Source of the DNA: Marsupella aquatica
Taxonomy: Eukaryota > Marchantiophyta
Reading direction: 5' to 3'
Assembly: GCA_973895155.1 (NCBI GenBank)
Contig: OZ316897.1
Span: 14,694,001-14,758,000 of the forward strand
Length of the DNA: 64,000 nt
Part shown: piece by piece, positions 11,464-21,711 of the stretch
How positions within the stretch are numbered: the stretch's first letter is position 1
Layout of the letters: every line of letters starts with the position of its first letter
Made by a program: the position numbers and the translations under genes
The notes under the pieces: generated by a model
What the model saw: the letters and a program-made list of their open reading frames with translations, nothing else
What the model was told of the DNA's origin: nothing
Databases searched by the model: none

Positions 11464-13099
11464 TGCAAAACCGATGTTTGTAACATATTTCCCCTTCGCC
11501 TGTTCTCCACTTCTGCAGCTACATTTATGCCTCTTATTTTTATAGGACGATGTGTTACTCGGATACCAAGGGCATAGTTTTCTGGCCCCTTTCCCTCTGG
11601 AGGATTTCAGAATCAAATCACCTTTTAGGAAGACGAGATAACAGAAATATGTCATTTTGGGGTCGTACTAAAATAATTCTTTGAAGTGTTCCGGGGGGCT
11701 CCCCACTGTCATTTAGGCATGTCTTAAGAGTGTACATGGTCATTTAATTCTTTACAGAGTCGTTACAGCCCTTGTACATCTTAATGTGCTCTTCTCTATT
11801 CCTCGGACATTTTCGGGACTGCTAAGTATGGCAATACTTTGCAAAGTGGCAAGCAGCTGCCGACGTTTTCTTTCCTTTGCTAGGCTACTCTGACACGTGA
11901 ATTGTGAATGGTCCCTAGATTCCTCGTCTGCCAATATCTTTTGTTCTGTGTATTTGGCACCGGCAACCGTAGAAGACATCGTTTGAAACTGACGCTGCAA
12001 TTATTTATCATCAATAGTATGCTTTTCTTGCAGTCGTTACCTTTAAACATTTGACGGACCAAGATCGTGCTTTATTACCGCTTTTGACCTGAATTTTGAT
12101 AGAAACATAGTAACAGGCGGATGTTGTTCACTCAAAGGCAAAAACGATCCTCTGAATCTTCCGTATGCAGGCAAGATCTTCACGTTAGACCATAGGTGGA
12201 GTGTTGATATTATGCGGTTGTTTGCCTAGGACAGATCTGATTCGCAGGTTTGAGCCAAGGGCATTAGCTGGCTGCCTCTCTAGTGTAACGTTTGCTTTGA
12301 AGTAAAGACGAGCCCTTGTGGTCCTAAGTAGAGTGTGGGTAGCAAAAAATGACACCAGGCGATTGCTTATCATGCGAGTGCAAATACCAAATGCAATCTG
12401 TGCCTAGTTGGAATCGAGTGTGATACAATGAAGGGTAGTCATGGGGCATCAGGCGGAATTCGTGCCGAGGAGATTATAATTTTGAATAGCCAGGAGCACA
12501 TTACTGATGCACTGGTAATTCATGTAGCTGAAGAGGGTCCTTGTGGAGTTGTTGTGGTGATCCAGTCAAGTCTTTTTACAGTTCATACCCGTAAAGATGG
12601 AAGTCTTTTTACAGTTTATACCCGTAAAGATGGAAAGCATTCAAGGAATATTCTTCTATTTGGCAGGTATTTTCTTATTAGCATCTACCCGTAGTCTGGC
12701 AAATCTGCTCAGACAATTGGATAGTATCTGGTTAATGATGCTATTGCTGAGCCTGTGAAAAGATGAAGTGCCCAATGCTTTCAGACGAGTTTGTGAAGGC
12801 CTTCATTGGCACCTTCGCTGAAACAGAGCAGGAAGATGAGGATGGGAAGCAAATCTCTTGTCCCATCTCTCCTCAACGAAATATTTTACAAACTGTAAGT
12901 TTGAAAGCATGCAAAAGCATGGGTGAACTGGCCCGTGTGTAAGAGTTAACATCTGCGTTCCACAGGAAACCATAAAAGTATGGGTGACCTCAAATTTAAA
13001 ACGATACGCGTACAAACTTCGAAGGTCGAGGTTGACAAATATCTTTCCTAAGTGAATGAACGAAAACTTTAAGTTGTACAAACCGAGCAAACAATCAAC
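11464..13099. other. Intergenic, SLY1 3' flank
   Basis: Holds the SLY1 3' UTR (probably up to about 11.7 kb). Apart from a 33-bp tandem duplication I see no recognisable gene. The short open frames lack any family signature or coding bias. Confidence 0.4.
12568..12633. repeat. 33-bp perfect-register tandem duplication
   Basis: Two adjacent units of 33 bp, 12568-12600 and 12601-12633, differ at a single base. The unit starts AAGTCTTTTTACAGTT and ends CCCGTAAAGATGG. It is a recent local duplication within non-coding DNA. Confidence 0.93.
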
Positions 13100-13780
13100 C
13101 ATCAGTATATGTTACACTGACAAAAAATGCAGAGACCATCAAGTCTCTGAACTAAATGGATTATCAGTTCAATCAATTGCGGTTTGATTTTGTGCCAGTG
13201 GACCGCTTGTAAACATTGGGACAAATCAACTACTGAGCAATTCATGGCTTTGTCTAAATCACACTTCTATCGCTCCAGAATATATGAATGGAAGTCGCTG
13301 TTTCTTGGCTTGATGGCTGAGCCAGGGAGAACGATGAGAATGAGAACCATGTAACATGTCCCTCTTTGACGGGGTTGTAAGATTAACTTGCTGTCCTTTT
13401 TTTAGTGTCTATTGGTACTTTCGAAACGATGTGTAATATTGTTCACTGACCACAGTTGAGAATTTTACTTTTCTGATTCAGATCAAATGTGTGAAGTACT
13501 TCGGAGAGAGACAATCAGAAATCATTATGCGCTTTCTCAGATCATACTCAACTTGGAACTTGAAATCTATTTGTCTACATGTTGTTCAACTGTACATTCA
13601 AACTGACTTAAAAAATCTCAGAACTCTACATCTTGAGTAGACTCTACAATCAAAACTATCAGTCTATGTTTACATGCAGCACAAGCTCAGAGACCATTGA
13701 GTCTCTGAAATAATGCAAAAAATTGTACATCAGACTTGATGTCGTTCGCAGTAGACCATTCACGAACATTGGGACAGCCT
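13090..13780. repeat. Diverged direct duplication with conserved hairpin
   Basis: Two similar segments of about 110 bp lie at about 13100-13210 and 13655-13775. Each holds a short perfect inverted repeat, CAGAGAC-loop-GTCTCTG, at 13132-13151 and 13690-13709, and a downstream match, GAACATTGGGACA-like. The stem is kept intact although the loop differs (CATCAA versus CATTGA). Confidence 0.65.
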
Positions 13781-15230
13781 TGTCATTTGGTTTTCACATT
13801 TGCAGGAGCGTCTGTTGTGGGTGACTTCCCAATTTCTTGTGTCTTTCTCTGACTGTCAGAAGGAGTTTGCTCCTGTACCTGTACAACCTCTACTCTGGCC
13901 ATTGACTTTACTATAGTGCCTTCCTTCTTGCTGACTTGAAGTCCTTTGAAACGAACTATGTTGTCAATGGTGCTCCGATCGGCTCCGAATCCAATGTAGT
14001 GCCACATGATGTGTTACTTCTGCAGCCAAACAGGAACCAGGACAGCAAAATGTCAGGGTCACTTCGATCGTCAGAATTTAAACAAGCGAAGGCCAAAGAC
14101 AAGGGGCGAGCTCTGGTCTGCTTGTATAGAATTGTCATTAGTCTTTAGACGTGCATCGATCAATATCTTGTATCCAAACAAGTCCTCTTGTCTTGAAAGA
14201 AGTTTCTGAGCGATAACATACCAACAAAAGAACTGCAACGGACAAGCAAGGTCTTTTTGTAGCTAACCCCGAAGAGAGATAGCATTCCGAAACAGATAAA
14301 TCTAACTGACAATTCCAGTCGGCTATTTCTTTGTCTACCTGCAAACCCACTCTTCGGGATTTGAAGAAAAGTTCCGAAGATGGGCGCCCAAAATCAAGGT
14401 CCGGATACCCAACGAACAACCAATCATTCAATAGTGCACCGAGATGCGCCAACGGAAGTACAGGAAGGTCGGTCTTATTACTCGAAAAACAAGTTCATAC
14501 ACGACCGCAACAACAATAACAGCACTCATACAATTGAAGTCAAACAGAAAATTTCATGTCATATACGACTGCAACAGCGGTAACAGCAATCAGTCAACGA
14601 CCTATTGCTCGAAACCGTTGAACTAAACGAAAGGTTTATTCCAAGAAAAGTTTTACACACGACGCGATAACAAGAGCGGAAAGGCCACCAGTCATGCAGA
14701 ATTGCTAGAAACTTAAGGAAGGTAGACAGCAAGCATGAACAGCGGTCAAGCATCTGCTCCAGATAATCCATTGAAATAGCGTGACAAAACTTAATGAACG
14801 CGATGAGAAGGTTTAAAAAATGCACCTGACACCTTCAGAAGCACGCGATCCAACCAAAAAACCCTCTTCACGCACTTCACGATGAAGACGTCACTCAACT
14901 CCGATTACAACTAGCTCAGCCTGCCCTTCTGGCGACCAACAAATTCGCTCAATGTATTCCAGAGCTACCCAAATCAAATTGATCAGCAGGTTTTATCCCC
15001 TCCGCACTGAAAATGGCCGAGAGACTTCTTCCTGTTGCTGCTGGTCTTCCGACGGCCACAATCACTTTTTCGAACAAAGGTCCAAAGATGCAACGAAATT
15101 GTGTCTTCCGCGCGCTCAGTCCCGTTCCTGTTGCCACTGCCGTAATTTCGTTCCACTGTGCTCATAAATTCCCTTCAGCAGCTCGCCCAAGGCATTTGCA
15201 ATAAGCCCAATCAAATAATCAATCACTCAA
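13781..15230. other. Intergenic, no gene recognised
   Basis: Short open frames occur on both strands, but none shows a motif, splice context or length that supports a gene. Confidence 0.35.
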
Positions 15231-15427
15231 TATAGCTGGGCGAGGAGACTGCTGTCTGCAGCATCATTCAAATCAACAGTGGGACACAGAGAGCGAGACC
15301 AGGCACTCTCGAGTCACCAATCACTCCTATCGACGCTTCAGCAGGTCGTCGAAGGAAATTTGCACTAAGCCAAATCAAATAATCAATCAATCAATTGAGC
15401 TGGGCCTCCGATTACAGTAGAAAGGTC

Positions 15428-15485
<58 letters not shown>

Positions 15486-15573
15486 CAGCAGGTCGTCGAA
15501 GGAATTTACAATAGATTCATAATCAAAATCAAACAATTCCAGTAGGAGAGGCGAGAGCTGTCTGCAGCATCAC

Positions 15574-15659
<86 letters not shown>

Positions 15660-16035
15660 CAGCAGGTCGTCGAAGGAATTTACAATAGATTCATAATCAA
15701 AATCAAACAATTCCAGTAGGAGAGGCGAGAGCTGTCTGCAGCATCACTCACAAGAGAGAGAGAGAGAGAGAGAGAGATTCAGCAGGTCGTCGAAGGAATT
15801 TACAATAGATTCATAATCAAAATCAAACAATTCCAGTAGGAGAGGCGAGAGCTGTCTGCAGCATCACTCACAAGAGAGAGAGAGAGAGAGAGACTCGTGT
15901 GACTCTCTTGTCAATCCTATCCACGCTTTGCAGGTCGTCGATCGAGAAAATTTACAATAGACAAATAATCAAACAATCGAGCTGGGCCTCCGAGCACAGT
16001 AGGGAGGAGAGTGCTGTGCGCAGCATCATTGACCA
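15213..16035. repeat. Compound (AG)n / 96-bp tandem array
   Basis: Three identical 96-bp units lie at 15483-15578, 15657-15752 and 15777-15872. Each is followed by an AG tract: 39, 12 and 10 dinucleotides respectively, with a further tract of 26 before the first unit (15431-15482). Diverged relatives of the unit flank the array on both sides (about 15213-15430 and 15893-16035), recognisable by CAGGTCGTCGA and by a GCTGTSYGCAGCATCA motif. Identity of the inner units, with variable AG length, points to very recent expansion. Confidence 0.95.
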
Positions 16036-16304
16036 GAAACCTTGGGAGAGATAGAGAAAGAGATAGAGAAAGACGGCAAGGTACTGTCGACCGAGCCGAG
16101 GAGGAGCAGCTCGATGAGGTGGCGTTGGCGAGGTTCGAACGCAAGACCGGGGTCCAATACTGTGACGACAGTAGTCGCTCTGGGCCCAGGGGGACCGGAG
16201 CGTTCGCTACTTTCCTTTCTTACCAAGTCTAGAGAGATCCACAGGACATCTGGAACGTTCTTTTTTTACCAAGTCTAGAGAGATACACAGCCAGATATGG
16301 AAGC

Positions 16305-16540
16305 TCGGAATGTTCTGTCCAGCGAACGTCTAATTATAGAGCAAAAAGATTTGATGGGCCACTCCAGGAAAAACACGGACGCTGCCCATATCCCCTCAAC
16401 CCATGCACACCCCCTCCAACCAGAGCCCCTCTAGGCCTTGGAATGCTTCACTAGTAGGGAGTCTCAAAGTTGGGTTGTTATTGAAGGTTAGGGATTTGTG
16501 GTCCATCCGCTAACTCTAGTTACCTGACTTAGTTAATAAC
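16305..16540. repeat. Direct repeat copy 1, empty Helitron site
   Basis: About 235 bp that recurs, interrupted, at 16541-16569 plus 18333-18562. It contains the uninterrupted sequence GTCTAATTATAGAG at 16329-16342. The second copy has the Helitron at exactly this A/T junction. It also contains the CCCATGCACA...CCTCCAACC motif shared with the solo-LTR flanks near 19.15 and 19.54 kb. Confidence 0.9.
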
Positions 16541-16569
16541 TTGGAATGTTCTGTCCAGCGAAAGTCTAA

Positions 16570-18332
16570 TCTACTACTATAATAACAAATCCCGCCAGTT
16601 TTAGTCTTTCGTCCTGTTACAAAAATGAAAAAAGAGGGAACAAAGCTAAGCCATCAGATATTTTATAGAATTATTTATGGTTCTTGGATTGAGTGAGATG
16701 AGAACCTAAAATTGGCTATAAGTTATAGTACAAGATAGGTATATAAGTTATAGTACAAGGTAGATATAATATGTCATAGAGTACTTGCATGTGTTATTGT
16801 AGTTATTTTGTAGCTTGCCTGTAATACTTTTTGGCATGGAGCATTAAAGTGTAAGTATATTATTTTATGGTCTATTAATTTAGAGTACATTTGGCATGGG
16901 ACATGAAAGTGAAAAGATTTACTTGAGATAATGGTTTTGGTAGGGAGCGAGCACTAAGGGGAAGAGAGTAGGTTGACATTATATTATTTTGGCTTTTGCT
17001 CTTAAAAAGGAGATTTAACTCTTTGGAAGTTAGTTAATTTTTAGTTATCTTGCATGACCCCAATTTCTATTTTGCACAATGATATCTTTCACTCAACAAA
17101 AGTTTTTGTATAATAATATATTTTAACAATTATTATTTTCATTCAATGATTATCTTTTGCACCACTTATGATCTATTTCTCAACATCTTTAACCAAACAA
17201 CATCTATTATGCAACGCACGGGGATTGAAAGGATATCGAGAGAATGGTCATCTTTGCTAAACCCTAAAACACTAAACCTGAAACCGATAATATAACGTTG
17301 CTCCAATTTATAGTGGTCGCCATTCAAATGCATGGGCATTTCGGGTAAAAAAACAAAACAAAGAAAAAGACTCACTCCTTCTTAGTTTCCTTGATTTTTT
17401 TATTTCATAACATCTTTCACAGAACGATAGCTTGGGTGAAACAACACCATTTTTCTTTTAACATCTTTTACTTCACTATATCTTTGGCAAAATGACACCT
17501 TTTTCTTAATAACATTTTTCACAAAATGGCATGTTTGGCAAAACTACTTTTTTTAAGACATCTTTTTACTTTGTGACATCTTTCACTTAAGAACATCTTG
17601 GGCAACACGACATCTTATTTCTTAACAACATCTTTTGTGCAACGCACGGGTATTTTCCGTGAACTATGTCTTGGCCGACACAACGTTTTTTTCTCAACAA
17701 CATCTTTGCCAACATGACAATTTTTTCTCAACGACATCTTGGCCGACACAATGTCTTTTTTCTCAACGACTTCTTGGCCGAAATGACATTTTTTTGCTCA
17801 ATGATCTTTTGGCCAACACGACATCTTTTTTTCTCAACGTCTTCTTGGCTGACACGACATCTTTTTTTCTCAATGACCTCTTGGGCAACAAGACATCTTT
17901 TTTCTCCACGACCTCTTGGTTGACACTACATATTTTCTTTCAACGACCTCTTGGCCAATACAACATCTTTTTTTCTCAACGATATCTTGACCAACACAAC
18001 TACTTTTCTCTCAATGACCTCTTGGGCGACACAACATCTTTAATCTCAACGACCTCTTGGGTGACACGACATCGTTTCTCTCAATGACCTCTTGGGCAAC
18101 ACGACATCTTTTCTCTCCACAACCTCTTGGGCCACACGACATCTTTTCTCTCCACGACCTCCTAGGCAACACTACATCTTTTTTCTCCACGACCTCTTGG
18201 CTGACACTACATCATTTTTTCTCAATGACATCTTGGCCGACACTACTTCTTTTGTGCAACGCACATCATTTTTTCTCAATGACATCTTGGCCGACACGAA
18301 TTCGTCTGTGCAACGCATAGGTATTGAGCTAG
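16570..18332 (+). mobile_element. Non-autonomous Helitron, complete
   Basis: 1763 bp. The 5' end is TCTACTACTATAATAA at 16570. The 3' end is CTAG at 18329-18332, preceded by a short hairpin TGTGC-AAC-GCATA about 9 bp upstream. Insertion is between A (16569) and T (18333) with no target duplication, as Helitrons do. The flanks rejoin to GTCTAA|TTATAGAG, identical to the empty site in the neighbouring direct repeat. No Rep/helicase coding sequence is present, so an autonomous partner elsewhere must have mobilised it. Inside, related hairpin ends (GCAACGCACGGG-like) occur near 17210, 17640 and 18250, and a 35-bp minisatellite fills 17.67-18.26 kb. Confidence 0.95.
17670..18262. repeat. 35-bp minisatellite inside Helitron
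   Basis: About 17 consecutive units of 34-36 bp with consensus CTTGGCCGACACGACATCTT then TTTTCTCAACGAC. Units differ at several positions each, and decayed ones extend left to about 17480. The repeat creates long spurious open frames on both strands because the unit is nearly a multiple of three and T-rich. I read it as non-coding. Confidence 0.95.
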
Positions 18333-18562
18333 TTATAGAGAAAAAAAACTTGATGGGCCACTCCAGGAAAAACACGGAGGAGGCCCTTTCCTTTCAAAGG
18401 GACTTGCTGCCCATATCCCCTCAGCCCATGCACACCCCCTCCAACCAGAGCCCCTCTAGGCCTTGGAATGCTTCACTAGTAGGGCGTCTCAAAGCTGGGT
18501 CGTTATTGAAGGTTATGGATTTGTGGTCCATCCTCTAACTCTGGTTACCTGACTTAGGTAAT
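18333..18562. repeat. Direct repeat copy 2, right part
   Basis: Continues the direct repeat after the Helitron. It matches 16334-16540 with a roughly 26-bp difference near 18380-18405 (extra GGCCCTTTCCTTTCAAAGG here). Confidence 0.9.
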
Positions 18563-19178
18563 TAAAGAATCTATGTTGTTCCCCTTCTTCTTTGCCCCCC
18601 ATCAATGTTTGTGGTGTCCATTTCACTCTTTTTGGTTTTGTCCTTAATAGTTTTATCTTTATCTAGAGTTATTGTGCACTTCACTTTCAGTTTTGTAGGT
18701 AATAGTTTTTTCTTTAATATCTAGAGTTACTGTCTAGAGTCTTCACTCTAGAAGTTTAGAGCCCAACTCTGGCTTCTCTTTGCACTTTATAAGTAAGATG
18801 GGGAGTAAGATAACACACAAGGCAAGAGTTATGGCCTCACCTCTGTTTCATATCATATATAGAATTTCCCCTTCATTCTCTATTAGGCACCACCTCAAAT
18901 GTAGCATCCATCACCACATTAGCCAAAAAGACCACGTGCCTTTAGTCGTGGCTTTATGGAGTTCCAGATTTTTGGATTTGCGCCTAAGTTGCAGGAAAGT
19001 TACGGGTTAAGTGTTGAGCCCGCGGACTTTCCTTACGGTAGCCGAAGACCTGCTCCCACAACTTTTATGAGAGTTGCCGTAATGTTTGAGTTCCGGGAGG
19101 GCCTTATCTTGATAACTGCAGGCTTTCAGATGCCCTACTAGCCCATGCACATCCCTCCAACCCAACACCTCTAGCGGC
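18563..19178. other. Intergenic, no gene recognised
   Basis: A/T-rich sequence with no motif or credible open frame. Confidence 0.35.
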
Positions 19179-19183
19179 TCCAC

Positions 19184-19527
19184 TGTTGAGCATAGACGAT
19201 ATTCGTAACGGCAAGCCCATGAACCATCCAACGCACAATAGTCGACACAGAGAGATACGTGGTTCACCTCCACATGAGGCTACGTCCACGGGAACATACA
19301 AGAGCTTTACTGCACTCTAGGCCGACCGGCCATACCAAGCATCCACAACACAAGCTCTCCCTATCTCTCAACTAGCTCCGTAACAATGAGCCTAAGTTTC
19401 ACCAGGGTCTGGCATCAGCCCTGGCTATATACACAACAACACTACCGCTAACATTAGCTAAGTCCTAACCCGAGTTAGACTAACTGTGGTTAGCTCATGA
19501 ATCACAAGACTAGAACAATATCTAACA
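19184..19527 (-). mobile_element. Solo LTR, Copia-like
   Basis: 344 bp bounded by TG...CA on either strand (TGTTGAGC at the left, TCTAACA at the right) and by a perfect 5-bp target duplication TCCAC (19179-19183 and 19528-19532). Read on the minus strand it begins TGTTAGATATTG, has a GTGTATATAGCC TATA-like box about one-third in, and later GTGAACCACGTATCTC, an arrangement common in plant Copia LTRs. No internal region or second LTR is present, so it arose by recombination between the two LTRs of a full element. Confidence 0.9.
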
Positions 19528-20220
19528 TCCACTAGCCCATGCACATCCCCCAACCCAGCCCCTCTAGCTCTTGCACTGCTCCATTGTCAACCAGCCTGGT
19601 ACCATGCAGCGCTGGTGTTCCTACCAGCCAAATTTGTTTTTCAGGTTTTTCCTTTTTTTTCCCCAAAAGTGACATTTCCTTTTTTTCCCCAAAAGTGGTA
19701 AATGTCACCTATGTCAAGTAAATTCTAATAATATTCCTTATATAGCTTCCTTAGATTAATTTCTGACCATTAGATGTTACTAAATTTAAACCACACCTGC
19801 CCATGTAATTAACATGGTGTCCTTCCCTGCCGGTCTACTATTCATTCCTGTCCGGAGTGAATAGTGGACCTGACAATAAAAACCTGGAGCTCACCTGAAC
19901 ACTCTAACTTGCCCATACCATTCATACTGGAAATGAATGTGTACCCATAGCTCTTATATGTGCACTTGTGCGTTAAGGAGACCCCATTTGCCAGAATGTG
20001 AAGGTATCTGCCAGGGGGCTTTAAAGGCCCAACTTGCATGTTCTTGGCCCTTCATAATGCGGCCCTAAGTGTCTCAGATGCCAGCATATCACTGAACGAG
20101 ATGTACCCGACTGAACCTCCTGATGCGCTAGGCCTAATGGCACCATCCATGCATTGCCAAAGGCAAGGGCCGGAAGCTTTCCAGCCGTTGCAAGTCCCAA
20201 CCTTAGCCTTGTCAAAAAAA

Positions 20221-20324
20221 CAAGAAAAACTGTACACTTGTTGCAAATTCTATCATTGTTGGGAAGTAAAAACAAGAAAAACTGTATACTTGTTGCAAAT
20301 TCTGTCATTGTTGGGAAGTAGGGA
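20221..20324. repeat. 52-bp tandem duplication
   Basis: Two adjacent 52-bp units starting CAAGAAAAACTGTA at 20221 and 20273, differing at a few bases. It lies in a part of copy A that has no counterpart in copy B. Confidence 0.9.
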
Positions 20325-20755
20325 CCGAGATTTGTGTCAGATTATGCTATCAAGGAAGTGCTACTTTTTCTCGTAAGTAAGGGGAACTGCAAAGGGCCGC
20401 ATGCTTGAGGGTTCTCACATGCACGAGTTGGCCCTGACATGCAAGTTGGCCCTGAGTCACAAGAAAGAGCCAGTTTTTTTGTCAACTTTCTCACTAGCCA
20501 TAGTCATCCCGGGTTTGCAATTATGGAGTGTACGCTCAGAGACGAGACCACTGTTGGGTGTTGTGGATGAAAAAGACTCTCAGCTCTCTTTCTCATCGCA
20601 CGCTTCTTCTCTGGACATTGGCGACGGGTGATTCTCGATGGGCCAGGAAACCAAAGCTCTCGCAAGACTGTAATCGCCAATACTGTAGCTATGCAGGACG
20701 CCTTACCTTTCGCCGTGCCTGGAACCTTTTATCAATTGCCTCATAAGTACGGTAA

Positions 20756-21711
20756 AATGTTGGCAATTGTTTTTGAAGTTGGGGCTCTGTTGAGAGAGCT
20801 ACCAGGTGAGTAGCTCCAATTGTACGTAACTTCTGATTTGGGAGCTCAGGGTTTCATTGTAGAATCTGCCCATAGCGTTAGATCCTCTTATACATTGCTT
20901 CAATTTACCAATCATTTGAGATGTCAGAATTTGTGCATTTCGATTGAATATTAAGTAAACACCTTCCAATGAGAATGCTAGTGGGGCTACATGTGCTGCA
21001 ATTGGAGACGAAGTTGGTAGCTAGGTCACACTCCATGTAACAGGTGTCAGTTTCTCTTTTAGGTTCATAGAGCTCGTCAGAAACTTAAAACTACAGTATT
21101 TCTGGTAGCTGGCAGGGAAGAGCATGTTGTCAACTGAAAATCGGGATTTTTCTACCGATCAGTACGACTGTCCTTAGATTGAGAGTCGTGTTTAGTAAGG
21201 GTTAACTGTCGTTCGATCTGATCAGCCTTGCAATGGATTTCTCTTCACTCTGTTCTCGTGATGTGCTCTACTGGTCTGTCATTGAGAACAGGAATCTGCT
21301 TTTCCTGAATGCATTGAGAATAGGAGCCGTAAGCTCGGATGGGATCCCCTTCTAGAATCTTTGAGCTTGGATGGGATATCAAAATGCTCCTTGTTTTCAT
21401 AGCAAAACGTTTGGGACGGTGACCCTATTCAATCTTATAGCGAATAAAAGGAGTGGAATAAATATGAGTGGAAAAAGGAACGAATCCGAAATCAAAGTGA
21501 AATAACAGCGTGAAAGGATTCATCTAACATGAGATCTAACATAGTAAGAGCTATAGGAAGAACAAATTAAAGGATGATGTAAGACTATTTTCACAGCGTT
21601 ACAACGAATCTTCCTGGGATCTGATCTTGACACATTACAGCCACTTAGGCAACGTTCGCATAATTAATGAACATTACAAATTAAAAATTTGTGTTCCTGT
21701 ATTTCTTTCTT
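20756..21711. other. 3' flank of ARM/U-box gene
   Basis: Non-coding as far as I can see. It is specific to duplication copy A and should contain the 3' UTR of the minus-strand gene. No poly-A signal could be fixed. Confidence 0.4.

Noticed and set aside
15013-15204. 63-codon open frame starting MAERLLPVAAG
   Set aside because: It looks superficially like a transit peptide, but no downstream exon or donor site could be supported.
16120-16180. GGTTCGAACGC resembling a tRNA B box
   Set aside because: No matching A box at tRNA spacing and no acceptor stem could be formed, so not called as a tRNA.
17635-18538. Overlapping open frames of up to 150 codons on both strands
   Set aside because: They are produced by the 35-bp minisatellite of the Helitron; the units drift in frame and have no family match that I can see.
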